From Onchocerca volvulus (Eukaryota > Nematoda > Chromadorea > Rhabditida > Onchocercidae), in assembly GCA_000499405.2 (NCBI GenBank), contig HG738139.1, positions 5,356,616 to 5,420,615 on the forward strand: a stretch of DNA of 64,000 nt. Reading direction: 5' to 3'. The notes under the pieces are model-generated. The model saw only the letters and a program-made list of their open reading frames with translations. It had not been told where the DNA came from and did not search any database. Both the position numbers and the translations under genes were made by a program. This document shows positions 13,399-26,784 of this stretch, one piece after another (the first letter of the stretch is position 1; each line of letters begins with the position of its first letter).

Positions 13399-16300
13399 GA
13401 GTGTTTAAATAGAGAATTTTGAGTAACATCGAATGATTGATTACATAATGACGAAATGAAATTTTAAAAAAATAGAAGAATTTAAATTTTTTTGTCAAAG
13501 TTAAGAAGTTAGTTATTCGATCAATCAACAGCTAATGGTTGATTTTTTTTTTTAATCTTTTCAAGGAAATTACTGAAATCTGAAAGTGTTTGACTTTTAG
13601 TCTCTAAAAAAAACTAACTTCTCAACTAGAAAAAAGAATTAATTTTTAAATAAAAAATTTTAAATAGAAAAGTTTTAGAAAAATAGTAAAAGATATCATT
13701 TATAAATATCAAAACGTTGCAGGTTTACCTGGTGCAAAGAAATGGACAGGTGGTGTATTTGGACGGTACTATCCGAAAGATATATTCGCAATGAATCGCG
13801 ACCGTTGGACAATGGGTGTGGATCCGAAATTGCATGGTGTGCGATCGAAATTCCAAGGACACGATTATCTCGGATTTTCCGTACGACATGGACGCTTTGG
13901 TTTTTGGTAATTTAAAATTCTTACTTAATCATTTTTATCAGAAATGATTTCTTCAGAGATCATTCCAATAATGCTAAGGAAAAATTGAGTTAAATTAAAC
14001 AATAAATAAAATGAAATCTCCATAAAATCCAAAAATTTTTTGTAAAATTATTATTTTTCACAAGATTTGGAAAATTATCGCTCAAAACTCAAAAAAATTT
14101 GAAATATTACCATCAATATATAGCTCAAACACGAAATATTAATCATATTACTTAAGAAATCATTTGTAGAACTCAAAATTTTTCAAAACAATGCCACTTA
14201 CTCAATAATTAATTTGGTCAAATCAAAGTGTTTTTTTTTTCCTTAGAAATTGATTTAAAAGCCATAACCAAAGTTCCAGAAAGGCTCTTCAAATTGATAA
14301 CTTAAATCATTTTTCCTTTTTACTATGGATAGAATTTGTTTCTCATATTCAAGGAAATGAATTCGTTGTGAAATTTCCAGCAACGATTGAAATTTTCCGC
14401 CTTAGAAATATATATTCCACTGAATATATAAAATAGAATTAAATACTTACCCAAGTAATATCTATGGTACTTAAAATTATTCATGGGAATATGAATTATG
14501 ATTGCACTCAGGAATTATTGACCTTTTTTATTGAATATTCTGTAGTATTGCCTAATTTATGCAAGAAAAGGCTAAAGTAATCGTTGATCTTGATTGATGT
14601 CTTGATTTTTCGATTCGATTAGTTTAAGAAGCTTTTTACATTGGTATGGAAGAAATACTATTCATTTGATATCTTAATCGAGCATGCTTCACAGTACGAT
14701 CTTAATCACGTAAGTGTACGTGAAATGTTCACGCAATTATGTCCACTCACGTTATTTCATTTCGATCATTTCTCAAATACCTAGATTTTGTAGATTTTCT
14801 TCAGTTTTGCAGAATAATCTAGAAAATATTGCAGGTTTGAAGATAAGGATAACACGACGATTGTATCTGGTGCTACGCGGTATAACCAAACGGGTGCCGT
14901 AACTTTTCTACCATTTCGTAATGGTCAAATTTCTAATTCTCAAGCTTCGCACCATCTTACCCTTACCGAAGATAGCTATATGCTTCAAGGTTCACAACTT
15001 GGCTCAGCATTTGGTTATGCAATCGAAGTTACCGATCTTAACAATGATGGGCGAGTATTTTTTCTAATTTCAATATATCATTTAGATCGATTAATTAATT
15101 ATTCAAGTTCAATTGTTCAATTGTTCAATTGTTCATTGTTCATTGTTCAATTATTATATGTCCAAAGATAATGCAAAAGTTTTGCAATTTCAGATTTGAT
15201 GATTTATTAGTCGGAGCACCTTTTGAATATTCAGAAACAATTGATGGTTCTTTTGGCGGTGCTGTATACATATTTTACTCATCCGGAATTCGTCGTGCAC
15301 GTCATGAAAATGCGAATGTTTTCCTAAAACCAATTAAAGTTCGCGGTCAAGGAATTTACTCGCAGTTTGGTCTAGCAATAACACGTCTAGGAAACGTGGA
15401 CGGTGACAGTAATAATTACAACGGTAAATCTATCTATTGCAAAAAAAATTGTTGAATAAAATATGTGCACAACGAAGACAAAAATGTGGCAGAATAGATT
15501 GATTGTTCATCGATCCAAATCTTTTAACTTTTAAGCCAGAAAATTTAAAATATTTGAACTGATGAATTTTTTTTCATATTTCGCATAAAAATCTTTAATA
15601 TTCTCTATCTACCTGGATAAGCTAGACGAATAAGATACTTCAGTTCATGAATTTTACACAATTTCTCGAAAATAGTTCACAGTTTTTCCAATGAGCTCAT
15701 GCATACTGATTTTTTACAGATTTTGCTGTGGGTGCACCGTTTACTGATAATGGGAAAGGTGCAGTATACACTTATCTTGGTGCGAAATCGCCGGATACCT
15801 TCAAGCTTGAACCCGTACAGGTCAATATTAAAGCGAAATCAGAATGATCTTTTGCGAGATCGTAAAGAGAAGCCATATCTGCCTATCTTTCAACATTATC
15901 TTCTTTTATCTGTCCTTTTACAATCCAGCACTTTTCCAGTTTATTATTCGCTGTTCTTCCCACTTACAATTCAATTTCCTAAATAGTTCAGGTAATAACC
16001 GCTGATAACTTGCCACAACAATACTTGCGCTCAAAACCGTTGAAAACTTTCGGATTCTCGTTATCGGGTGGATCAGATCTGGATGGCAATGGCTACAATG
16101 ATTTAGTTGTTGGCGCTTTTGCATCTGACACAGTTATCCTACTTCGAGCCAGACCAGTAATTTACATCAATGCTCGGCATCTGAACACCGATATGAAAAT
16201 TGACATCGACGGTGATTCGTCTTGTTTCAGGACCGCACAAACATGGTATGTACAATTTGCTCATTAGTTTTAGCTACAAAGTAAATATTAATTAAATTTA

Positions 16301-19300
16301 ATTCCTATAAATTTTTACATGAACCATAAAATCAATGATTCCAACTTAATTGATTCAAAATATCACTTTGAAAATATTATAAACAAATCCGTTTCAATTT
16401 CCATTTTCCTTTCTTCAAATGTTATAACAGCACATATGCGGCAATTCAACAACCTTCCTGTTTATCATTCACCCAATTATCTTCCTCTTTGTGAGATAAA
16501 CCCTTAATTTATTTGTATAATAGAATAGGATCTTAATTATTTTTATGGCATTTTACAGTTTTTCGATCAGTACAGAATTATCATTGGATAAAACAAGTGT
16601 AAAAAATTCATCGAAGTTACTAAATTTTGATGGTGAAGTTTTCAAATGCATGCTTGAAGTCAGTTAATTTTCATACTTCAGTTTCCTTTCCAATTAACAA
16701 ATCATACTATTCAAAACTTGACAGATTTCAATTTTTCCAGTAGTTATTTTGCAAAATTGATGTTTTCCGTTTGCAAGAAATCTGATTCGGACATATAATA
16801 TTATAATATAAGAGTGATACGGCTAAATAGTTGAAATTCTTACGAAAAGTGCCAAGAAAATTGAAAAATATTATATTTTATTAACCAGAAAATATAAACC
16901 ACTAGAAATCTATCCTGGATTAAGCGCATAGTTTTTTTATCTGTATCAAAAAGAGAAGGTCAAGAAGGTCATGCATTGCATTATAAGTAGATACCTTTAC
17001 ACTGAATATGACCTGCTCATCTATCAATTTTTAATCGGAAGAAAATTTTACGATAATGATTTTCGCTTCAATATAAAACATTTTGAAATAAATTTAAAAA
17101 GTTTTCATCTTTACTGGGAAAATTTTAGGTCATAGCAATGAGTTCGGGAGTAGGAACGCGAGCACGTATCCTTGAATCACGCAAGGAGAATTATACGTGG
17201 AATTGTGGACGAGGTGCTAATCACAAACCGCAAATAAAGAAGCACAAACTTTTTATTACGGTACATATCGCAAACCTTTTTAGAATTTTTTTATTTTGAA
17301 CTTTTCAAATTTAAAAAATTTCCCAATTATTTTGATATGATAATTTTTAAATGCTGAATATTTTTTGATAAAAATTGTTTATCAATGCTTTATTTATCAT
17401 AGACAGAATTGAACTTGGTTTTATTGAGTTCTTGAAATATATCTGGGATTGCTTTAGTATCATCCTGTTTGTGTGTTTGCTTTAGTAATATTATTATTAT
17501 CGGAATATTAGTTGATGTTTTTGCAGAATACAAATAACGATTGGATAAATCCAATAAAATTGCGATTTTCCGTGCGATTGCGAAATGAAGCGGTTCCACG
17601 TATACCTCGGAATGGTGATAAAATAGTTAATATGAATTTATATCCTGTTTTAAATAAATATGGATCCGAGGACACTTTCATTGTAATTCTTTTTCTTTGG
17701 ATTTCAAGATTTTACAGGATTGAAGAGTTTATTTGAGCAGACAGTTAAAATTGCTGAATACAAAAATAGTTATTTTATTTATAAAATTGTAGTTTATAAA
17801 GTTAATTCTTAATAGTTCGAAAAATCTTTGAAAAGTTTCAAAAACTTAGATTAAATCAGTATTTCATATTACTAAAGATTTTCAAAATTTTTTGGTTTAG
17901 AAAAATTCTGTTTTTGTCCGCAAAATCTCATCTCTTAAATTAACATAGCATTCTTCTGGCAATTAAATTTATCTTATTATTCAGAAGTGAAATTTTTTAA
18001 TAATTCAAATTTTTGCAGTTACATTTCAACCGAAAATGTGGTGTGGATAATGTATGCATAAGCGATCTGCAACTACGAGCTGTTCTACCGGGAATATCGT
18101 AAGTATCTAAGTAATTAATTAACATATTGGAAATGCTTATGTAATTGGAAATAATTGTGTAATAAAATCTAGTCTGAATAGAAGTTGTATAATTGTGATT
18201 TCAATATTCATAAGTAAGACTTTCACAAAAAAGTAATTTGTAAAAACAACTTTTTTTTTTAAATCTTAGCTTTCTAATAATTTGTTGCTTATTTTAGCAT
18301 TTGAATATTGTTTTACTGAAATTAAAATTTGAATAGCTTTTAGCCAAGATGAAGATGGAACCTATGTAACTCAGGTGGGCGAAAAGGCAACTATTGACAT
18401 ATCATTCTCGGTAAAAAACAATGGTGAAAGGGCCTATGAGGCCATGCTATTCATAGAATACAATTCCGATGAATTAGATATTCCAATTTTAAACAAGAAG
18501 GAAGGTGCTGTCAATATCGACGATTTCAAAAGTAATCTAGCCATCATATCGCTTGGAAATCCCATGGAACCAAATAAGCAGGTTTGTTAATTATTTCCAG
18601 TAATTTAAGTAATGCTACTCATCATTATTTGAATTTACAGTATCATATTACTCTTTTTTCACGAAATAATTAGCCTTTTAAAAATTTATTGGAAAATCTA
18701 TTGATTAGGCACTCCTAGACGTTCTCGATCGTAGTGAATTGCATGGGACATTCAACTCGAACAAAAATACAGAAAATTGCTTTATTGAGGAACATTTGTA
18801 AATTTATTTTTAAATCATTTTCAGTTTAAACTTATAAATGTTTTTAATTGAAACAAATTTATAAATATTTCTAGTTGAAATTCGAGCTAAGCTTCCGGTT
18901 AGCTCGAGGACGTACCGAAGGTTTAGGTAAACCTTTGGAGTTTCGAGCTTTTGTTAACAGTACCAGTGATGAGAAGAATTTGGATGATAATTCATGGAAA
19001 GCTGTCGTGCGTGTGATCAAACGAGCAGAATTGGAGCTTAGTGCTATTTCTGACCCCGCCATTGTTAGGTGATTAATTCTTTCTTCAAGTTTGACAATAG
19101 GAAAGTTATTTTGCGTAGAGCATCGAATCAGTTGGAAATGAACTTCGAAGTTGAATTTAGAAAAAAAAAATTGAAACATTATGTTGTGATAAACAAATTT
19201 TTTTAATTGAATAATTAATTTTGTTTTGAATTCAAATAAAAATTTAATATTTATCCATTTTTTAATCAATTAGTTATATGTTTCAATAATCTTATAATTC

Positions 19301-22078
19301 TGAGAATTTAGATCATTAGAAATGCGCCATACGATTCATAATATACAGAACAAATCTTATGTAGTATAGAGTATAAATGAAATTAATTAATTCATTGGGA
19401 TTCTGCATTTTGCATAGGTCAAAGATATTTTGTTTTATTCATTCGAATGAATAGGCAGTTAGCTTTTATTGGAAATTAATATTAAAATTAAAATTAAAAT
19501 TATTGTGTCATAATACTCAGGTACGGTGGCGAAATGAAAGGCGAATCAGAGATGGAATTTGATGCAGATGTCGGACCACTTGTCGTGCATACATATACTG
19601 TAACAAATAAAGGACCTTGGTCTGTGTCAAATGTCACTCTTCAGGTCGAGAATATCATCAGCATTTTTAAAGATTTAATTTTATAAGACCTTTTATCTTT
19701 ATTTTTAAATCTATATAAACAAAAATGTAAATATCCCATGTTACCTTAAATCTCCGAAAGTTTCTCACCGATTGCTTTGAAATTTTGTCATAAAGTTGCA
19801 TCCGAATATGCGCGTGTTTTTATATAGATATACTTTTTTATGTGTTTTTTTACCTTTCACACCTGCGACAAGTAAAAGTAAATGAGCGGACTGAATTTAT
19901 CGACCATTCCTGCTTTCTGCATTTAGCGGGAGTCGGCCACGCAAAAACGCGGCCGGCTCCTACGGACTGGCTGGACCTGCCATGTCTAGCTAGTTTTTAA
20001 ACAAAATCTCTAATTTCAAAAACCAGATTTAGAATTGAAATTAAATTTCAGGTTGACTGGCCTTATCAGGTAGCAAGTGTTTTTGCGACAGGTAAATGGG
20101 CACTATATCTTATGGAAGCACCAACAATGCAACTAACTAATACTGATAACAGTAAAGATATCAAACAATGTACGATGATTTTACCACATGAATGGATTAA
20201 TCCGTTACAGCTGAAACTTCTCTTAGAAACCGGAAATGAACATTATTATGGAGAAGAGAATACTGATAATAATATATATCAAGAAGATCTTCAAAATGAA
20301 GCCAACGGTGGTCTGAATCGGGTTAAGGTAAGCCTGAACCACTATCTAAGGTCAAGGTCAAACACAGCGCACTTCATAACTCAGTTTATTATTAATAATT
20401 GAAAATTACTCTTTGCAATTTTCGACCTTTGTATTTATGATTATCATATCATCTAAACTACATTACTGCGCAGACCATTCAGTATCTCTTCTTTCTGACC
20501 TATTCTTTCTCATCTAAAGGTCATTCACGGCCATATAATTTCTTACAAAAAAAAAAAATATCACGATGGAAAAAACAGTACATTTAATTCACTTTCTTCG
20601 TAATAAGGGAGTTCATTTCGCCAATATTTAAATCACAATTTGATTAATGAAATGTAGATCTTCGATCTAACAATATAAGAAAAAATAATGATACTTTAAA
20701 TTGGAAGGATTTCCCTTATTAATTTTTTTTTTAGGAAATTTCTAAATTAGAGTATGGAAAATGGCAATGATTACAGTAATTTTCCCTCTCCTTTGATTTC
20801 TTTCTTTTTTATTTAGTTCTTTCATTTCCAATTCGTTAGAGAAATATTTCACTGAACCGAATCAGGCATAAGTACTAAGGATCGAAAGAGGGCAAAAGCA
20901 GAGTTGCTTGTCCTAAAAGAACGTTCTCGAAATATTAGTAATGTTGAGATTCTTTCCAGCGAACAGTTAAAGAGCAGCGTGAAAAGAGACCATCTCGAGA
21001 ACTTCGAATAAAATCGACAAGAGTTCGGGAAAAATCAGGCGAAGAAGTTGAAATTGTTAAAGTGGCGAGTTTTTTTGTTTGTTCGAATTATTTTTGATCT
21101 ATTTGCCGAGAATGAGTTCACAGGTCTTCCAGGAAGATTTGCTGAACTTTAGAAGTACTTTTCAACGGAAATTTTGATTTAAAAATAGATCTCTTTTTTT
21201 CAAAAAAGAGTTCAGAATATTTGAGATAGAAAAATGCGTGATTAGATAAACATTGCGAACAGCTGTTTTCATTTGAAAAGCGAAAAAGTTTTATTTTCTC
21301 CAGGAGAATTAATAAAAAGATCATAAAAAGAATGAATGTGAAATATAAAATAGAATTCCATGGACAGTCCCAAAATTGTACAAATTTAAGAACAAGAAAA
21401 CATTTTCAGAATTGTATTGACAAAACAGCAAAATGCTTCACTGTCACATGTCATTTTGATTTCCTGGATGTTGATGCTGCTGCGGTGATAGATTTTCGAT
21501 CTCGATTATGGAATGCCACTTTTGTTGAAGTACGTTTCTTAATTTCTCTAATTAAGAAATGAAATCAATTAATATTGCTACCATTTAATATTGGAATCAT
21601 TCAAATATGAAAAAAAATCTAAAATTTCATAATAGATAATATGAAATTCGAAAATTTAATCTATGCATTCGAATAAGCGCTGCAAGCAACCTATCACCCA
21701 GATGTTTCCAGCAATCAATCAATGTTGCTCTTCTTCAATACAGTTTATTTTTAGGATTATTATGACATAACATATGTCGAAATTTCATCATCCGGACGTT
21801 TAATTTTGGATCAAGAACAAGGCATCGAAGAGAGAAATACGCAAAACAATTTTGCATCTGCATCAACTCATGCATATCCGGATCGGCCAGCAATTCTGGA
21901 AACGGCACCGATTCCATGGTGGGTAATCGCCATAGCTGCTCTTCTAGGTTTATTCATTTTATTCATTTTAATACTCATTTTCTGGAAATGTGGATTCTTC
22001 AAACGAAATCGCCCACATCATCCAACACTCTATCAGGCGGAATATCAATTCCGACGAGAGGAAACAAGTGAAGCATAG
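5361..22078 (+). CDS. ina-1: Integrin alpha subunit, INA-1 type (laminin-receptor class)
   Basis: Exons: 5361-5560, 9324-9422, 11258-11444, 11835-11921, 12629-12743, 13723-13906, 14835-15050, 15194-15423, 15720-15820, 15992-16245, 16559-16658, 17129-17260, 17527-17682, 18019-18098, 18344-18581, 18875-19068, 19521-19644, 20052-20327, 20960-21061, 21410-21529, 21755-22078. All phases agree; total 1172 codons against roughly 1140 for C. elegans INA-1. The mature protein begins FNLD; Met at 5394 gives a more compact signal peptide than Met at 5361. FG-GAP propeller repeats carry three Ca-binding loops: DLNNDGFDDL (residues about 358-367), DGDSNNYND (about 432-440) and DLDGNGYND (502-510). A furin-type site REKR (998-1001) divides heavy and light chains. 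A single membrane span (about 1120-1142) precedes GFFKR (1145-1149), the conserved alpha-integrin cytoplasmic motif. No inserted I-domain is present. The protein would pair with the beta subunit (PAT-3 in C. elegans) for matrix adhesion and cell migration. Exon 19 has a weak donor (AAA|GTGGCG), the least certain join. Intron 7 is GC-AG. Confidence 0.95.
5561..9323 (+). other. ina-1: Large first intron of ina-1 (3.76 kb)
   Basis: Runs from GTAAGT to TTCCAG. It contains no supported exon. A comparatively GC-rich patch with repeated GCATG/TGCA words lies at about 7980-8175 and could hold regulatory sites. A run of about 20 A lies near 6629. First introns of nematode developmental genes often carry enhancers, but none is identifiable here. 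Confidence 0.6.
9423..11257 (+). other. ina-1: Second intron of ina-1 (1.8 kb)
   Basis: Bounded by GTAACC and TTTCAG. It is uniformly AT-rich with no supported exon, repeat family or RNA gene; a C-run followed by an A-run lies at about 10083-10110. Confidence 0.6.
13326..13398. repeat. Long homopolymer tract T38-A7-T28 in ina-1 intron 5
   Basis: Thirty-eight T (13326-13363), seven A and twenty-eight T in succession, within the intron between the exons ending at 12743 and starting at 13723. Tract length is prone to sequencing and assembly error, so the exact counts are unreliable. Confidence 0.9.
15051..15193 (+). other. ina-1: Non-canonical GC-AG intron of ina-1
   Basis: The exon ends GATGG and the intron begins GCGAGT, ending TTTCAG. 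Using GC joins GG to A and restores the calcium-loop sequence NDGFDD, which integrin alpha propellers require. The next GT (CGA|GTATTT) would put TGA directly in frame after the join. Confidence 0.85.
15105..15155. repeat. TTGTTCAA-type simple repeat in ina-1 intron 7
   Basis: Successive copies of TTGTTCA(A) of about 7 to 8 bp, within the GC-AG intron. A local microsatellite. Confidence 0.6.
19710..19993 (+). mobile_element. Helitron-like non-autonomous element, copy 1 (ina-1 intron 17)
   Basis: The segment starts A|TCTATATAAACAAAAATG and ends CTAG|T, the A-T insertion context and TC...CTRR termini described for Helitrons. A GC-rich hairpin near the 3' end pairs 19929-19938 with 19951-19960 (one G-U), and the segment is far more GC-rich there than its surroundings. 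A second element in this window (30335-30543) shares the 5' end, an internal block (CACCGA.TG...TGAAATTTT.) and GCGGGAG.CGG before the 3' end. No protein is encoded. The hairpin lies about 26-30 nt from the CTAG, further than in textbook Helitrons, so the class is an inference. Confidence 0.55.
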
Positions 22079-25000
22079 AATTATTCTAATTCTAAGTTCG
22101 TATGCCACTTTTAAGAGACATCTTTTCAAGTTCTAGCAAGAATTTGCCATTAAATTTTGCAAATCTTTGATCTCGATGATCCAATATCCCATTTTCTTCA
22201 AGGAAAGAAGGGAAAAGTAAAAGATACCGGTTTCTTTATTCCTTATACTTCTTGAAATGGGTAATTTTATGCACACGGGTTGACATTCGTTAATTTTAAT
22301 TGTTTTGATGATACTGTTTATTTATTGGTGATTGCATTTTTGTTCATTCTTTTTTTCATAAAATTTTTGCATTTTGAAGGAAATTTCAGAAACGAATTCA
22401 TAAACTTATTAAAGTTTTCAATCATTTTCTAAAGTTCTCAAATGATTTCTCAGAAAAATCATTATCACTGAAATTTTTGGATTTTTGTCGCTTTTTACAT
22501 ATTGTATGATTGATCATCGTGAGTTCAGTTTTTCTTCTTAATTTTTTTAAAAAATTATTTGTATAATGCAGCTCACCAATTAGGTTGGTTCTAAGGTGCT
22601 ATTTATATAATTTTAATTCTCGATTTCTCTAATTTGAGTTTTTAATTTTAATTACTAGTTTCTTAATTCAAAAAATGTTCGCACCTTTTATTTTGCTTTT
22701 AAATAAAGGTCGAAAAATAAAAAAAGTTAAGGATCTTAGCTACTCCTTTAAATCATTTTAAAGGAAAAAGATTATTGGGAATCTATTTTTTTCTGAAGTC
22801 AGCTGAATAATTTTGATGAATTATATGCTTTCTAGTGATTGAATACATTTTGATTTATGCTTTTGAACATCTTTATGAAACTAATTAATGAAAAATTCCT
22901 CGATAAAACTTTAATTTTTCGTTTTTTATTTTTTGAATTGAACCATTTTTAATTTGAAAGAAAAAATTGAGATTTCCAATTTCAATCATATTCGTTTTCT
23001 TTTTTTTTTTGCTCAAACGTTACCATCCCATTTTATATTTACATTCATTGAGTATAAATTATTCAGTATATTGTAACATGCCATATATTAAATTGATTTT
23101 TGTAAAAATTATTAAATTGTGAAATTTAGAATTTGAATTAATTGTGGCCATTTTGTATATTAGAAATTTTCGATGCCATATTGTTTCAGTGAATATTTTT
23201 GGTGCTTTTTCATGTTTAATAATATTCACTAATTTTTATTCGATTTTTTTTTTTACTATTCTGTTCTTTCTTTATTTTCCAGTACTTTTTCCATACTATT
23301 TCGCTTATTCGACGCCTTTATTGTCTACAATTATGCATATTTTTTTCAAGTTACACATTTGTATAAATATTTGAATGCATCATTTTGTCATATTTTGCTA
23401 CTTATTATACGATATCACTAATTTTATCACCGATTTTAAACTTGATCGCATTTTAGAAATTCCGATGAAATATTGCATTTGACTTTTCGATATTGAATTG
23501 ATACTATTAATTCAAATTGGATTTCTATCGACTATGAATAAAACAACATTTACTTTACTTGGCTTTTGCCCATGACTTTATTTCAATATTGTCTCCATGA
23601 AAGAACTTATGTCATCCTTTCAAACTTTTTTCAATTCGTGTGGTCGTCATTCTACTTTTCTTGGTTTTTGATAGATAATTCAATTGGCTCGAAAATAATG
23701 TAATCAATTCATTTCTAAGCTTCTCTTCATCATGGAACGAACGATATTGCCTGTATGTTTGGTTAAAAAAAATTAGTTTTTTTCAATAATGTGCAAAGTA
23801 ATTTAAAATCTGATAAAATAACTCAAATAAAAGCAATCGAGATTCAGCCAATGCATGCCCACTCATGACTTCTAATGGTTCTTGAAAACTAGATAAAACG
23901 ATGAAGGTCTGGTGAAGTTGACCTGTTAAATGATTTCAATGTATTGCTTCTTGGCTATAATAATTTTTTTATTTACAGACAAGAATGAATTTAAAGTGTT
24001 ATATTAAAAATAGTCATTACTTAAATGATTTCATTGGTATTCGAAGAAATTTTTTCGAATGTTTTTCTTATTTTGTTTTAATTTTTTAGAAAAGAGTGAG
24101 GGCTAGATGCTATTATAGCGAATGTGAACCGAAAGAAAATGATTCAACCACCATTTAAAATATTATTTAAAAGAAATTGAAGCTGAGAAGGCTTTTCGAT
24201 TGATTTGTTTATTTGCAAGGATGCTTCTGGAAGTCTATATAATAAATATTTTGAAACGAAGTTTGGGTCATAGTAAGTAATTTTTCACAAAATTTTAGGA
24301 AATTTTTAATTGAGAAATATTTTTGCTTACTTATTACTTGAATTAAGTGAATTTACATCTTTTCAGTCAATTCGATCTATAATTTTAAATAACATCATTT
24401 TTGGTTTCTTTTTGTTGCAGATCAAATTTTTCATACATTATTTTTGTAAACATTCGTTAATTATTTTTAAATTTTTTTTTACATAACTTTTCCACAAATA
24501 TTATTTATTTTAGCATTCAAATCAACGATAAGTGTTAAATAAATAAACAAAGATAATGTAAGCCAAGATAATCATGAAAACATCGTTAGAATTCATGTTC
24601 TACAAATGAATATTTAAAAAATTCCGCCATTTTTTCATTTGTTGAGTTTTTAAGTTGCTTTTCACATTTTAAGAAACATTTTAAGTTGCTTTTCACTTCA
24701 AATTTTATGATTCAGATATTTGTGATGTTCCGTGACATTTTGATATTGTTTATAATATTCTATCAAATTTGGAATTTCGGAAAATTTTCTATTGTATTTT
24801 CAGCCGATTAAATTAATTCAATTAAAATTTGAGTCAGCTCAAATTCCTTTGTTTAAATTCGAGAAATTTCAACTCTTCTCTCTGAATTTGCTGAATAGGT
24901 TAAGATTCATAACGACTCGTCATACTACTATGTCTTACATAGAATATTTTCGAATATTCTGAATCATACTCAATTATTCATCAGTTGAAATGTTTTATAC

Positions 25001-26751
25001 TTTAATATGGAAGAGAACAATGCTATAAATCTCGAATATTTCATTTTCTATCAATCCATTTCGGTTCGAAATGATTTGTCATCCTTTCTTTTCTTTTCTT
25101 TTTTTTTATTTTTTCAAATGTGAATTCTTTGTTAAATCTATTTTCTGCGATAATAATAGTTAAAAGACACAAAGGAGTAATTGTAAAAAGAATAGTTATA
25201 CAATGCTTGTTAGACGTTACAGCCTTCCCTTCATTATTGAATAAGAAGATAGCTGATAGGTCAAATTGATCTTATCACTTTTGCTTTTTCTTCCTTTCTT
25301 CTGTCATTCAATTAACGAAACATTCCTTTCTTCTCCTTCTTCTTCTTACAAAATAATATTAAAGCGAAAGGAAGCGAAGTAAAATAAATTAATTTCAAAG
25401 AAGTTCTTATTGAATCTTTCATTTTATTCAGAAATGTGTTCAATGAATAGAATTATAATCTAAAAAAGAATGGAAATAAATTTACAAAGTTATTCGCATT
25501 CTTCTCTCGCTACAATTCCCGACAATCTTAATTAAAAGGGAAAGTTAGTAATGAATGGGAAAAAATAATGAAATCTAACTTTTATAATTGAAAAAAAGCT
25601 TACTTTCTTTAGGTTTTTGTCAATTCGTCCATTTTTCGTCTCTAATAATATTGGTCCTCTTTCTGCTTATTTTTTTAAAATTTAGTGGAAAGTAGTAAAA
25701 AAAAGTAATGAAAAGTAATTAAGATTTTTTCACTATTTTTCTTTTATTAACTTCATAGAACTTGAATTACAAAATTTTCTCGAGTGTTAAATAATAGAAT
25801 TTAAAAATCAAAATTCAAAAAAATTCGAATCTTAGAAATCATTTAATATATTTAAACCGGAACAATTTACGAAGATAAGTTAAAATTTCTAGAGAACTTT
25901 TATCAGTCATTTTTATCAGTTACCGATTTTATAATGTGCCTTTGTTGTATTTCAAAACATTTTATAGCATGCTTTTTTGTAAGTTGCAAGTTGGAATTTG
26001 TTGTCATTCTGATATTTTCTAGTAGTTTATCTGTTTAATACAAAAAGATTGTATTGTTTATAGTTTATCACTTTGAAATTTCGAACTATTGCACTACTGA
26101 TATTCCTTCATTTAGCCGATTTTTAAAATCTTATCGATCTTTATGCTTTGAAAATATTATGATAAATCATCTTTACGCTCTGATTGATATCTTGATAGTT
26201 TCAGCTATCAGTTTTACCATATTATTCTCTCAGACTTGAAAGTATTTTTGTTAGATAGATTTTGTCACGAATAAATATTCCTTAATTAATATGCTGTTCT
26301 TGGAGAAGCAACTGCTGATTAATTTTATCAAAATTCGAAAATTTGGAAAATAAAAAAAATATTCTGCTTTTGATATAAACTCAAGATCAACTAATACAAT
26401 TTTTTGCACTCATTTATCAAATTTGCCCATTGTTTATCATTCTCTTTCTTGGATTTAAGTATTTGATTTCATTGGTGATGAAATTAATCAGCAACTGAGA
26501 AATTATCTCGAAGAAATTATTCAAATTGATGGATATTTGTTTATGACAAAATCCATTTAACAAAATTTTATTTTAGATTATGTAAATTATGAATACAGCA
26601 ATAATATGAAATAAGCTATCATTTTAGAAGCCATGTCACAACTTTAAAACAGCATATAAAGAACTTTTCCATTAGTTCTATAAATCATTATAAATCTTAC
26701 ATGTCAATGAGAAAGACTTCAATTTTTTTTCAAAGAATTCATTGGAAAACA

Positions 26752-26784
26752 TTTTTGAAAACAACTGGAAGTTGTTTTCAAAAA
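26752..26784. repeat. Perfect 15-bp inverted repeat with 3-nt loop
   Basis: The arm TTTTTGAAAACAACT (26752-26766) is followed by GGA and its exact reverse complement (26770-26784). The stem is too short for a typical miRNA precursor and AT-rich. It could be a chance hairpin or a terminator-like fold; no gene ends nearby. Confidence 0.7.

Noticed and set aside
13217..13528. Minus-strand frame of 103 codons
   Set aside because: Its length comes from the poly-T tract read as poly-Lys/Phe; not a gene.
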